Assembly (NCBI GenBank): GCA_024641465.1
Contig: JAHEDB010000003.1
Span: 1-28,231, forward strand
Length of the DNA: 28,231 nucleotides
Direction: 5' to 3'
Origin: Chromatiales bacterium
GTDB taxonomy: Bacteria; Pseudomonadota; Gammaproteobacteria; UBA6429; Thiohalophilaceae
Below are positions 6,946-16,109 of this stretch, in pieces; the first letter of the stretch is position 1, and each line of letters opens with the position of its first letter. The notes beneath the pieces are model-generated. The model was given only the letters and a program-made list of their open reading frames with translations. It was not told the DNA's origin and did no database searches. A program made the position numbers and the translations under genes.

Positions 6946-9900
6946 TCAGGGTATCAAAGACCTGATCATCTTTATTAAAACATCTGTTTCTATCGGCTTG
7001 GTTATGTATCCGCGAATCCCTACTGACATGGCCTTTTCTTCGTTCACATGCTCACTGTATCCGGTACACAGAATAATGGGCAAATCTTTTCTCAAGGCCA
7101 ACAATTTCACGGCCAATTCCACACCGGTCAAGCCGGGCATGGTTTGATCGGTAATAACCAGATCATAATTCACATCGCCTTTAGCGAACATATCAAGCGC
7201 CGTCTTACTGTCTGTAACAGATGTTGTCACCGCCCCCTCACTTCCCAGGAAATCACTGATAAACATTGCGACTGACTCTTCGTCATCAACAACAAGTATG
7301 CGAGCACCATTTAACTCCCTGCTTATTTTATCAGGTTGTATTTGACTGTCCAGACTAGTTTCTATCCTTTCATCCTCTAACGGAAACAACAATCGGAATG
7401 TTGTTCCTTGTCCTTCCTTAGTATCGACACAAATATGTCCACCATACTTATGCACAAGTCCATGCACCATAGACAGGCCCATTCCACTGCCTTTCCCTAC
7501 ATCTTTGGTAGTGAAAAATGGTTCAAATATACGTTTTAATTTGTCTTCCCGTATACCTGAACCAGTATCACTGACAGACAGTTCAATATAACCACCCTCC
7601 TGAATAGCGTCTTGACACGAATCACATAGACAGCCAGATGGATGATCTCGATGTTCATCGTCATTTACTGACAGATCATTTTTGACTGTTTCCCTCACAC
7701 GCACACCTATATCGATACTGCCTTTGTCACCAATCGCATCCCTGGCATTAATACACAGATTCATAAGAATTTGTTGTATATGCACAGGATTGATTATCAT
7801 AACAGGCACATCATCTGCGATCGTCATTTTTAACGTAATACTGGATGGTAATGTGGCTTTCAACATATTTGTTACCTCCTTGATTACAGGAAGCAAGTGG
7901 ACTGGACCGGCGTTGTCGGTACCTGTTCGACTGAATACCAGCATTTGGCTGACCAGATCACGAGCCCGCTCACCCGCCTGGACAACATGCCGGAGATATT
8001 CCTTGAGTTTTGGCTGATCATCAGTGACAAAACGCTGCAACGCCATATTAGTAAAACCAAGTATCGACGCCAGTATATTATTAAAATCGTGCGCTATGCC
8101 CCCGGTCAATTGACCGATCGTTTCCATTTTTTGTGCCTGCTGGAGCTGATTATTTAACTGAACCCTCTCCTGCGCAGATCGTAATGTACCTATCCCATAA
8201 GAAAGATCATTTGCTAGCTCAATAAGAAGATGTATTTCATCCTCATTAAATACATCTTCCTCATTTGCATAAATGCAAAGAACACCAAATGTTTCTTGTT
8301 TATTGTGTAGCGGCAGAACAATCAAAGAATTGCAGCCTGCGTGCAGATTAAAACTTCCTGGCTCATCACGCTGTTCCTGGTTTAGAGTCCTATGGAATAT
8401 TTGCGGAACCCCCGTTTTAATTGTCTTTATTGCCGGGTGATTATGCTCCACCATCTTTCCCGACAACATATCTAATTCATCATGTGTACCACCTTTGCAG
8501 ACAGCCTGTGTAACAATATTGATATTAGTACGATTTCGGTCAGAATAACCAACCCATGCCAGGGCATAGCCTGTCACATCCACAATAATGTGACATATAT
8601 TATTTAATAACTCCTCCTCATTCTCTGCTCGCACTAAAACCTCATTACAGGCACTAAGTGTCCTTAATGAACGATTGAGCCTAAGCAAGGACCGTTCCGC
8701 CTGTTGCCGTTCCGTCACATCCTGCACAACCGACGCCACACCGACAACCTGACCGGCATCGTTGATCAGGGGCGCATTATGCCATTCGCAAAGAATAACG
8801 CTGCCATTTTTAGTAGTGTTTTCATTAATACTGCTTGCGCCACCAGATTGAGTGATCAACGCATTCCAGATCTCCTTCACATCAGCGACCACTTCATTCC
8901 GCATTAAGAATTCTAGTGGGTTTTTACCTTTGACTTCATCAAATGTGTACCCGAATATACGCTCTGCCGCCGCATTCCAGCCAGCAACCCTGAAATCGCC
9001 GTCCCACTCTATACCACCGAGTGGAGTCTGATCACGATATAACTGAAGGTGCTGCATGGTAGAACGTATTTCATCTTCCATTTTTTTTCTGAGAGTAATA
9101 TCTTCTTTAACTGCTACATAGTTTGTCACCTCATTCCGAGAATTGACAATAGGTGAAATTAAGGCTCGCTCCCAGAATAACTCGCCGTTTTTCTTCTTAT
9201 TTAGCAATTCTCCTTGCCATTGCCGGCCTGCCGAAATCGTTCCCCACATATCCTCATAGAATTCACGCGTCTGATTTCCGGAATTTAAAATACGAGGATT
9301 CTTACCAATAACATCGAGATGACTATAACCTGTCAGGCCAGAGAATTTAGGATTAACATATTCAATATTTCCTTTTTTATCTGTAATGACAATACTCACG
9401 GGGCTCTGTTCGATAGCGCTAGATAATATTTTAATTTTCCGATCAGACGACTTTTTCTGTGTTATATCCTGAAATGTTAATACTGCACCATATCTTATAT
9501 TTTTCTCATGTATCGGCATTACCTGATATGACACCGCCACTTCGCTGCCGTCACCACATCTAAATAATGCGTCGTCGTTTATTTGTATTTTGCCTTTTAT
9601 AACGGCATCCATAATGAAATCGATATTATTTTCTTGCAGTCCATTTTCTGCATCCAGACCATGCAGGGCGAATCCCAGTGTCTGTCCAATAAGCTGCTGC
9701 TCCGTATAATCCAGAATATTTAGCGCAGCGGGGTTAACGAAACTACATACTCCATGAATATCGACACCAATAATGCCGTTCCCGGAAGAATCCAGAATAA
9801 GCTTATTGCGTCGACTTAACTTTTCCACATCGGCCAGTGCGTCTTGAGCCCGTTGCAGACTTTCCTCTAGACGATAGTCAGATTCCCAACGAAACACCTT

Positions 9901-10629
9901 AAGTATTTTTATAATTGAAAATGTCGCAAAAACTGCCGCGATGGCACGGGCGAGCTGAACAGGGAAATCGAACGTTGCCATGAACGTATCATAATTGAAG
10001 GTATTAGCCGGAAAATGATCCGCCTTCGGTACTATCAGTCCACTGCTTACTCCATAAACAACAAAGGCTATTGTTGTCAAATCAAAGTATCTTTTGACCT
10101 GGAGTGACGATAGCTTATCTTTTTCATTACGATAAAATAATATGAATCCAGCACCTGTTAGAATTGAGCCGGTAAAACCGAATAAATAACGGCTCCAGAT
10201 ACCCGCAGCGAGTATCGGATTATCCGCAATACTGACCATCACAAAAAGGCAAGCCATGAGGAATATATATATTTTCCAGCCTGCAAGTTTAGCCAGCATC
10301 TTTTGCCATGCCGGTGAATTATCACTGGTTATCCTGACTAATCTTCGACCAAATTCAAATAGAAAAATAAATGAAACAAAAAGACAAATCAGCCCGATAA
10401 TATTGCCGGAGAAAGTCGATACCCGGCTCAACTTCAACATATCCAACCATTCATTAACACCATGAATCAGGCCAAATATCGCCAACAACCAGAAGATGCC
10501 TGCCAGTCGAAAATCACTTCCTCTTTTTGGATGAGAGAATATAGCCACACCCATAAAAATAAATGCAGCGCCATAAATTAGAAATACGAGATCCATGTTC
10601 CTGCTAACCCAATGAAAGTCTTCACTCAT
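6946..10629 (-). CDS. Hybrid sensor histidine kinase, 7TM-PAS3-GAF-HisKA-HATPase-REC
   Basis: 1227 aa. About seven membrane segments span residues 12-245. A short coiled coil follows, then three PAS domains (about 270-390, 400-515, 525-640), each with an N-rich core and the first two ending in a DIT-type motif, and a GAF domain (about 655-815). HisKA has the phospho-acceptor H847 (GGIAHDFNN). The HATPase domain has N-box LMNLCINARDA, DTGSGI, FEPFFTTK and GKGSGMGLSMV. The C-terminal REC has the acceptor D1161 (VITDQTMPG). Between the N-box and DTGSGI sits a cysteine cluster, C1000-x-C1002-x2-C1005, also seen in the neighbouring kinase. It is the last gene of the signalling run, 75 nt after the previous one. 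An alternative start is M12 (ATG at 10596). An output protein other than its own REC is not obvious. Confidence 0.93.
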   Translation of the reverse strand: MSEDFHWVSRNMDLVFLIYGAAFIFMGVAIFSHPKRGSDFRLAGIFWLLAIFGLIHGVNEWLDMLKLSRVSTFSGNIIGLICLFVSFIFLFEFGRRLVRITSDNSPAWQKMLAKLAGWKIYIFLMACLFVMVSIADNPILAAGIWSRYLFGFTGSILTGAGFILFYRNEKDKLSSLQVKRYFDLTTIAFVVYGVSSGLIVPKADHFPANTFNYDTFMATFDFPVQLARAIAAVFATFSIIKILKVFRWESDYRLEESLQRAQDALADVEKLSRRNKLILDSSGNGIIGVDIHGVCSFVNPAALNILDYTEQQLIGQTLGFALHGLDAENGLQENNIDFIMDAVIKGKIQINDDALFRCGDGSEVAVSYQVMPIHEKNIRYGAVLTFQDITQKKSSDRKIKILSSAIEQSPVSIVITDKKGNIEYVNPKFSGLTGYSHLDVIGKNPRILNSGNQTREFYEDMWGTISAGRQWQGELLNKKKNGELFWERALISPIVNSRNEVTNYVAVKEDITLRKKMEDEIRSTMQHLQLYRDQTPLGGIEWDGDFRVAGWNAAAERIFGYTFDEVKGKNPLEFLMRNEVVADVKEIWNALITQSGGASSINENTTKNGSVILCEWHNAPLINDAGQVVGVASVVQDVTERQQAERSLLRLNRSLRTLSACNEVLVRAENEEELLNNICHIIVDVTGYALAWVGYSDRNRTNINIVTQAVCKGGTHDELDMLSGKMVEHNHPAIKTIKTGVPQIFHRTLNQEQRDEPGSFNLHAGCNSLIVLPLHNKQETFGVLCIYANEEDVFNEDEIHLLIELANDLSYGIGTLRSAQERVQLNNQLQQAQKMETIGQLTGGIAHDFNNILASILGFTNMALQRFVTDDQPKLKEYLRHVVQAGERARDLVSQMLVFSRTGTDNAGPVHLLPVIKEVTNMLKATLPSSITLKMTIADDVPVMIINPVHIQQILMNLCINARDAIGDKGSIDIGVRVRETVKNDLSVNDDEHRDHPSGCLCDSCQDAIQEGGYIELSVSDTGSGIREDKLKRIFEPFFTTKDVGKGSGMGLSMVHGLVHKYGGHICVDTKEGQGTTFRLLFPLEDERIETSLDSQIQPDKISRELNGARILVVDDEESVAMFISDFLGSEGAVTTSVTDSKTALDMFAKGDVNYDLVITDQTMPGLTGVELAVKLLALRKDLPIILCTGYSEHVNEEKAMSVGIRGYITKPIETDVLIKMIRSLIP

Positions 10630-10704
10630 CTGTCAATTATCCCTCTACGTAAGCTGAATATTTCCAGAAAACAGCAACACAATTAAAATACGCCTGCGAA
10701 CAGG

Positions 10705-13332
10705 CTACTTAACATCGGGAAACAATAGGGAAATTGTAGTACCTTTTCCCGGCAAACTTTTCACGAGTATATGTCCGCCGTGATCATGCATTACCCCATG
10801 CACAATCGAGAGCCCCATTCCCGTGCCCTTCCCAACCTCTTTGGTAGTAAAAAATGGATCGAATACACGTTCCAGTTGCGCTGAACTGATGCCGCCACCG
10901 GTATCAGTGACATCTATTTTTATGTAGTCTCCGGAAAATGATGCCTGACATGATGAGCAAATTTGCGCGACCCCACATTCTCTGGAACAACCTATTATTA
11001 TATTACCTTTCCCATCCATGGCATCGCCGGCATTAACACATAAATTCATAAGCATCTGATGCAACAATATCTGGTTCGTCATCGCGATCAAGTTCACATC
11101 ATCCATGTGGTATTCGATGTTTATATTAGGTAATGAAGTAGATGCTATCCTTTCCACTGACTCCTTTATCAAAGGTACAACCATGATAGGCTTCAACTCA
11201 ATCTCGCCGCCACGACTGAATGCCAGCATTTGCGCAACAAGATCCTGGGCGCGTTTGCCCGACTTTTTGACATGATCAAGATAACGAATTATCAGCTTAT
11301 TGTCGTACTGAGCCGCCTCTTTATTTGCCATCTCCGTATAACCATTAATGGCCGTCAGCATGTTATTAAAATCATGCGCGATACCTCCCGTCAATTGACC
11401 TATAGCTTCCATTTTTTGAGCATGCCGCAATTGTCGGTTGATCTTCTGACGTTCAGTCAGATCCCTGGCAAAAGCAACGAACCGTGGAATCTCACCTTCA
11501 GGAGCCAGATATTGCAGAAATATTTCAACCGGTATCAGGCGCCCATCTTTGTGTTGATGTATGGTTTCAAATGTAATTGCATGCATCGGTCCTTTAATCA
11601 ATGGATCGATAACACTCCGAAACATTGATTCATCATATTCCGGTTTTATATCATACGGCCTCATCTGCATTAGTTCGTTAAACCCGTAACCAACCTGGTT
11701 TATCGCTCCCTGATTAACATAAAAAAACATGAGGGTTTCCGGATCAAACATAAACACACAATCAAGCGCCTTATCCAGCGTTGATTTAAATCTTGCCAGC
11801 TCATTCTCAACTCGTTTCCTCTCTGATATATCACGGACAATGGCTTGCAGAACTCTCTGGCCACCAAGAACCATAGGCGTCAATAACACCTCAGCATTAA
11901 AAATGCGGCCATCAACCCTGCAATGAAGCCATTCAAATATTATTTTTTCATTATTGTACGCATCCATAACACGCTGATTGGCTACAACACTTGAGTCAAC
12001 GCCATTTTCTTGCCGAGGGGGAGAAATATCTCCTGGGTGTTTACCTATGAATTGATCGCGGCTCTCGAAACCAAACATTTGCAGCGTCGACTGATTGCAA
12101 TCAATAAACATGTCTTTATTAAGTATCATGATGGCATCATTAGATGCCTCAAAAAGCGTTCGGTATTTTTCTTCACTTTCTTTTTGTTTTACTTCAACTT
12201 CGAGCCTTCTTGTCCAGGCAAGGGCTATCAGCCAGCTCCCCAAAACTGTTAATAGAAACAACAACGCTGATGCAAACACTACCTTTCTGGCAGCCATCCA
12301 GTTTCGTGACTTAACAGCCTTATCAGGCACCCAGGCTACAATCTTCCAGTAATATCCAGTAGCGGCTTTGTCGTTTAGATCGGACGTTGAAGCGTCAACA
12401 GTGCGCCTGGCGTGATTCTTACTATCCTCAAGCGGATTGATGGAGTCAAAAGTAAATAGACCATCAGAACTATATAATTGCCCGGAACCACTGCCTGATA
12501 TCTGTTCCCATACTTTCGGGAATTTGTCTTTAAATTTTCGGCGGTGATTGAGCATGAAACCCCACTCTTGTTCTGAATCATTGCTGCGCAGCCAATAACT
12601 GTCCGCATTTACAATCATGGAGTGGCCTTCACTGCCTGCCATAGATCTTACAAAATTATCAATAAGGCGGCTGGCGAGGTAATTTAAAACAACAACACCT
12701 ATTTTCTTTCCGTAACTATTGTATACTGGCGTAGCGAAACGTATAGTTGGCTTGTACGGAAGCTCTATCTTTCCATTCTCTATATTCAGATCAAGTGGAG
12801 AAACAAATACCTCACCCCTGTTAAGACGGATTGAGTCATAAAAATAATAGCGATTTTTTTTATCTTGCAATTCATTCTGAGGCACTACAACAGACTTGCC
12901 TCCGATATAATTTATCCTTACCCTCTCCATTCCACGGTAATCTATAAATCTGACCTGGTCATACAAACCCTTTTCCTGAGAAAAAACCATGAGCTCCCTG
13001 GAGAGGCCATCTGTTTCAATAACATTTGATTTGTTTGCAGCAGATGCTAATTCCCTGTGCTGTGAAACAACCAATAAATCGCTTATTATGGTGTCAATCT
13101 CAAGCTTGATAGATAATTTACTCTGCTGTATATAAAAAATATCTTTCGCAGCATGAATCTCCTCATTCCTTGTAACCTCGATATAGTAAATATAAAAGGC
13201 TATCGCAAACTCAAATACAGCGAGAGGGATAAATAGAGGGAGGAAATATTTAAAGATGCGCTTAAAACCGTAAGGATTACTACCTTTCGGCGCCGACTGT
13301 TTTGTGTGATTACCTTTTAAGATGATCATCAT
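10705..13332 (-). CDS. Sensor histidine kinase with double-Cache-like sensor and two PAS domains
   Basis: 875 aa. TM1 is at about 30-52 and the periplasmic sensor at 53-345. The sensor's ELQDKKNRYYFYDS, VFVSPLDLNIENGKIE and PTIRFATPVYNSYGKKIG are typical of the double-Cache-type kinase sensor. TM2 is at about 350-373. PAS domains lie at about 388-505 and 515-630. HisKA has the acceptor H653 (GGIAHDFNN), followed by a HATPase domain with LMNLCVNAGDA, DTGGGI, FDPFFTTK and GKGTGMGLSIV. There is no receiver domain, so the REC protein encoded 18 nt upstream (13351-13734) is the likely partner. Four cysteines (C782, C786, C792, C795) lie inside the ATP-binding domain. The start has two consecutive ATG codons with no clear Shine-Dalgarno sequence; I keep the upstream one. 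Confidence 0.92.
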   Translation of the reverse strand: MMIILKGNHTKQSAPKGSNPYGFKRIFKYFLPLFIPLAVFEFAIAFYIYYIEVTRNEEIHAAKDIFYIQQSKLSIKLEIDTIISDLLVVSQHRELASAANKSNVIETDGLSRELMVFSQEKGLYDQVRFIDYRGMERVRINYIGGKSVVVPQNELQDKKNRYYFYDSIRLNRGEVFVSPLDLNIENGKIELPYKPTIRFATPVYNSYGKKIGVVVLNYLASRLIDNFVRSMAGSEGHSMIVNADSYWLRSNDSEQEWGFMLNHRRKFKDKFPKVWEQISGSGSGQLYSSDGLFTFDSINPLEDSKNHARRTVDASTSDLNDKAATGYYWKIVAWVPDKAVKSRNWMAARKVVFASALLFLLTVLGSWLIALAWTRRLEVEVKQKESEEKYRTLFEASNDAIMILNKDMFIDCNQSTLQMFGFESRDQFIGKHPGDISPPRQENGVDSSVVANQRVMDAYNNEKIIFEWLHCRVDGRIFNAEVLLTPMVLGGQRVLQAIVRDISERKRVENELARFKSTLDKALDCVFMFDPETLMFFYVNQGAINQVGYGFNELMQMRPYDIKPEYDESMFRSVIDPLIKGPMHAITFETIHQHKDGRLIPVEIFLQYLAPEGEIPRFVAFARDLTERQKINRQLRHAQKMEAIGQLTGGIAHDFNNMLTAINGYTEMANKEAAQYDNKLIIRYLDHVKKSGKRAQDLVAQMLAFSRGGEIELKPIMVVPLIKESVERIASTSLPNINIEYHMDDVNLIAMTNQILLHQMLMNLCVNAGDAMDGKGNIIIGCSRECGVAQICSSCQASFSGDYIKIDVTDTGGGISSAQLERVFDPFFTTKEVGKGTGMGLSIVHGVMHDHGGHILVKSLPGKGTTISLLFPDVK

Positions 13333-13350
13333 GTTTATTTGAAGGCATCA

Positions 13351-13734
13351 TTAATGTTTACTTCTTTCATCAAGCGACTCTTCTACGAGAGAACATATCT
13401 CTCTCGAAGAAAATGGCTTTTTCAGAATATTTTTTGCTCCAACCAATTTTGCTATTTCAAGATAATCAAAATTTCCAGCAATACCACCACCGCCAGACAT
13501 GGCGATCACTGGAAGACCAGGATATTGCTTTCTTACTGCCATAATCAGATCGATCCCATTCTTATCCGGCATAACAATATCTGTTATAATCAGATCTACA
13601 GAGGAATCATTACATATACTGATTGCCTCAATGCCGTTTTTCGCTTCCACCACTTCAAATCCTAACGGCTCTATCATCTCCTTTATCATGTAACGAACAG
13701 ATGATTCATCGTCTACGACGAGTATTTTTTTCAT
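13351..13734 (-). CDS. Single-domain response regulator (REC)
   Basis: About 127 aa and nearly all receiver domain: KKILVVDDE at the start, acceptor Asp in LIITDIVMPDKNG, switch residue in VIAMSGG and Lys in ILKKPFS. There is no output domain, so it acts by protein contact or as a phosphate relay. I choose the ATG at 13734 (MKKILVV), which has AGAGAG about 9 nt upstream. The distal ATG at 13767 overlaps the previous stop as ATGA, has no Shine-Dalgarno sequence and adds 11 non-family residues. It lies between the short MCP-like gene and the 875-aa kinase, which lacks a REC domain and is therefore its likely phosphodonor. Confidence 0.88.
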   Translation of the reverse strand: MKKILVVDDESSVRYMIKEMIEPLGFEVVEAKNGIEAISICNDSSVDLIITDIVMPDKNGIDLIMAVRKQYPGLPVIAMSGGGGIAGNFDYLEIAKLVGAKNILKKPFSSREICSLVEESLDERSKH

Positions 13735-13763
13735 GTCGTGTTTCTCTCTTTTATCCGCGGCAA

Positions 13764-14987
13764 TCATAAGAATTGAATATCACCACTATCCATGCCATCC
13801 TGATGCACGGCTTTTTTCTTTGTAGATTTGGATATTTCCCTGGTGAAATTCATCGCCTCACGCAACCTCTCTGCATGTTGTTTAAAATGCTCTTCCCCCT
13901 GCTGCCTTGCGGTCACTGTAAAGTCTTTTCTAAGACTGGCCGCTTCCTTGCCAAACCCATCAATTGCGTCAAGCCTCGTCTCCATATGCGTGATCAACTG
14001 CTTGGTCATGTCTTCAAACTGAAGAGATCTAACTGCGATATTTACTGCCTCGTTAATTTTTTCTGCAAACAATGAGACAGCTTCAAGCTCTTTACTTATT
14101 TCCTGGTTGGTATGCTCTACATTCAGCATAAGCTCTTCCATTCTTCCTTTTGATCTCATTGTGAGCGTTAAATCTCTGGAAGCCATTTCACCAACAATAT
14201 TACTGGCGCCGCCCATTGTTTTGCGGATCTCTGCATATTTCTTGCGAATTTGCTCGCTGAACAGATCACTTCGATGTGAAAGCGCCCTGACTTCGTCCGC
14301 AACTACAGCAAAACCTCTTCCCGCTTCACCTGCCCTTGCCGCCTCAATTGCTGCATTTAACGCAAGTAAATTCGTTTGAGAACTTATGCCATTTATCTCA
14401 CCAAGAAGAGTATCGATCTCATTGATTTGTTCACTCATGTCGTTCATTGCCGTAACAAGATTCATGCTACCCTTACTCATCTCAGTGATGCTATCAATAA
14501 ACATATCGATAAGTTCAGTCGCTTCATTGCGAAATTCACTCTCGTGACTATCCTCGCTGCGCTCGCTAGCAATAAGATGTATCAGCTTTATAACCAAAGC
14601 TTCCTGATTTTTAGACTGAGAATCGAGCATCTTGAAGCTTTCAAAAAGTCCGGCAATTGCATCACCCTGAATATCACGAACCTGGGTCAGTTCACCATGA
14701 AATTGCGTAATCTGGCTTGCCATCTCCTCATCCGTTTCATTAAGCAGCAGTTCATATTCACCAGCCAGATGCGCATCCCTTTCATTCGCCCTGTTGTTTT
14801 CTGTATTTTTCTTAGTAAATATTCGCCACAGCATGACTGTGCCGACCGCCCAACCTGAAGCAACACCAATCATCAGTATCCTGATAATAATTGATTCCGG
14901 GTAGAACCAGAGTCCGGCACAGGCACTTAGTAGAAAAACCAGTCCGGTGCGTATTGCCATGTTAATGTACAACTTATTCACAGGCAC
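13764..14987 (-). CDS. Short membrane-anchored MCP-like protein without a sensor domain
   Basis: About 407 aa. Two hydrophobic segments near the N-terminus are separated by only a few residues (IRTGLVFLLSACAGLWF, then IIRILMIGVASGWAVGTVMLW), so there is no periplasmic sensor and no HAMP. The rest is a coiled coil with the chemoreceptor hairpin NLLALNAAIEAARAGEAGRGF followed by AVVADEVRALS. Further on is LQFEDMTKQLITHMETRL, a segment seen in soluble or sensor-less MCP-like proteins. I place the start at GTG 14987: AGAGG lies 8 nt upstream and it begins 4 nt after the HD-GYP stop. The distal codon at 15011 is TTG with no Shine-Dalgarno sequence. It may sense membrane or cytoplasmic state, or scaffold the array. 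Its signal is unknown. Confidence 0.85.
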   Translation of the reverse strand: MPVNKLYINMAIRTGLVFLLSACAGLWFYPESIIIRILMIGVASGWAVGTVMLWRIFTKKNTENNRANERDAHLAGEYELLLNETDEEMASQITQFHGELTQVRDIQGDAIAGLFESFKMLDSQSKNQEALVIKLIHLIASERSEDSHESEFRNEATELIDMFIDSITEMSKGSMNLVTAMNDMSEQINEIDTLLGEINGISSQTNLLALNAAIEAARAGEAGRGFAVVADEVRALSHRSDLFSEQIRKKYAEIRKTMGGASNIVGEMASRDLTLTMRSKGRMEELMLNVEHTNQEISKELEAVSLFAEKINEAVNIAVRSLQFEDMTKQLITHMETRLDAIDGFGKEAASLRKDFTVTARQQGEEHFKQHAERLREAMNFTREISKSTKKKAVHQDGMDSGDIQFL

Positions 14988-14991
14988 TACA

Positions 14992-16068
14992 TTAACCTCT
15001 ATTTCTCGCAAAGCTGCTTATACCAGCAAGATTGCCATATATTTCTGTTTCTTGTTCTCTTTGTTTTTCTTGCGGCAGTAACAAATCCTCTGGACGTGTA
15101 CGCAACAAATTAAGAAAAACAGAAACCAGTGCTGGATCACGCCAGCCTTTTTCCACATCCTCTTCAAAAATGGCAATAATCTCATCCTGTGAAAATGCCT
15201 TTTTGTAAGGCCTTTCATTTGACAATGCATCGTAAATATCCAGAATCTGAAAAGCCCTCGCCAAAAATGGTATTTCCTCTCCTTTCAATCTGTCAGGGTA
15301 GCCGCCACCGTCCCAGCGCTCATGGTGATGACGAATGATTGGCACTGTGTATTTCATGCTTTTCAAACCGTTACACAAATAACAACCCAGGGCTGAATGT
15401 TGGCGCATAACATCCCACTCTTCGCTTGTTAAAGGGCCTTTTTTCAACAAAATACTATCTGGGATACCCAATTTACCTATATCGTGTAAGACACCACCAC
15501 GTCGTAGTGCAACAAGTTCATTAAAATCAAGACCAAGTTCTTTGCCAAACACCACAGACATATGCTCCAGTCTGGAACAGTGGTCACCTGTAACTTCATC
15601 CTTGGCCTCTACCATTCTCGCCAATGCGAATAGGATCGACTCCATATTATCCAGTTGATCAGTAACACGTTTGTTATTCGCAGCCGCTCGCACTCTAGCA
15701 AGCAATTCGATTGACGAATAAGGCTTCCTGACAAAATCGCTGGCCCCGGACTGGAGGCTTTTCTGAAGCTCTTCGTCGTCCGCCGTTCCTGTCACCATTA
15801 TCAGCGGCAAAAACGGCATTTCCAGTTCATTTCTCACCAGACAGCACACCTCATCACCACTAATATCCGGCATACACTTATCCAGAACAACTATATCGAA
15901 TTCATGTTCCTTAATACAGGCAATCGCATCCCGGCCATTTACTGCCTCTATTACATCAAACTCTTGTGACTCAAGAATTTCCGTAACAAGCAACCTCTGA
16001 GCTGCCTCATCATCCACCACCAGAACTTTATATTTTGCTTCTGCCACAGTCTTGTTATCTGTCGCCAT
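14992..16068 (-). CDS. REC-HD-GYP response regulator, predicted c-di-GMP phosphodiesterase
   Basis: About 358 aa, RpfG-like. The N-terminal receiver has YKVLVVDDE, acceptor Asp in IVVLDKCMPDISG and Lys in FVRKPYS. The HD-GYP domain has DHCSRLEH, the HD pair in LHDIGKLGIP, MRQHS, RHHHERWDGGGYP and DIYDALSNERPYK, so the metal-binding and GYP motifs are intact. HD-GYP enzymes hydrolyse c-di-GMP. Phosphorylation by CheA or a neighbouring kinase would tie chemosensing to c-di-GMP level; this is inferred from the operon. I prefer the ATG at 16068 (MATDNKT), which has GTGAG 6 nt upstream. An ATG at 16098 is possible but has no Shine-Dalgarno sequence. The C-terminal 50 residues, past the HD-GYP core, are polar and Glu/Gln-rich. 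Confidence 0.93.
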   Translation of the reverse strand: MATDNKTVAEAKYKVLVVDDEAAQRLLVTEILESQEFDVIEAVNGRDAIACIKEHEFDIVVLDKCMPDISGDEVCCLVRNELEMPFLPLIMVTGTADDEELQKSLQSGASDFVRKPYSSIELLARVRAAANNKRVTDQLDNMESILFALARMVEAKDEVTGDHCSRLEHMSVVFGKELGLDFNELVALRRGGVLHDIGKLGIPDSILLKKGPLTSEEWDVMRQHSALGCYLCNGLKSMKYTVPIIRHHHERWDGGGYPDRLKGEEIPFLARAFQILDIYDALSNERPYKKAFSQDEIIAIFEEDVEKGWRDPALVSVFLNLLRTRPEDLLLPQEKQREQETEIYGNLAGISSFARNRG

Positions 16069-16109
16069 AATGTGCTCACACTCTCTTTGGTACTTCATTC
16101 ACGCATATA

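Noticed and set aside
13351..13734. Second CheY of the operon
   Set aside because: It is a receiver-only protein, but its neighbour is a kinase lacking a receiver. Pairing with that kinase is more economical than a CheY name.
14376..14858. 160-codon plus-strand frame opposite the short MCP-like gene, and a 162-codon frame at 19906-20394
   Set aside because: Both lie inside clear MCP coding regions on the other strand, have no recognisable domain and are explained as shadows.
15012..16098. Upstream alternative starts for several che-run genes (TTG at 16769, 17139, 21699, 24237 and 15011; ATG at 16098 and 13767)
   Set aside because: Each lacks a Shine-Dalgarno sequence or uses TTG. A nearer ATG or GTG, usually with a better ribosome site, begins at the family's usual N-terminus.
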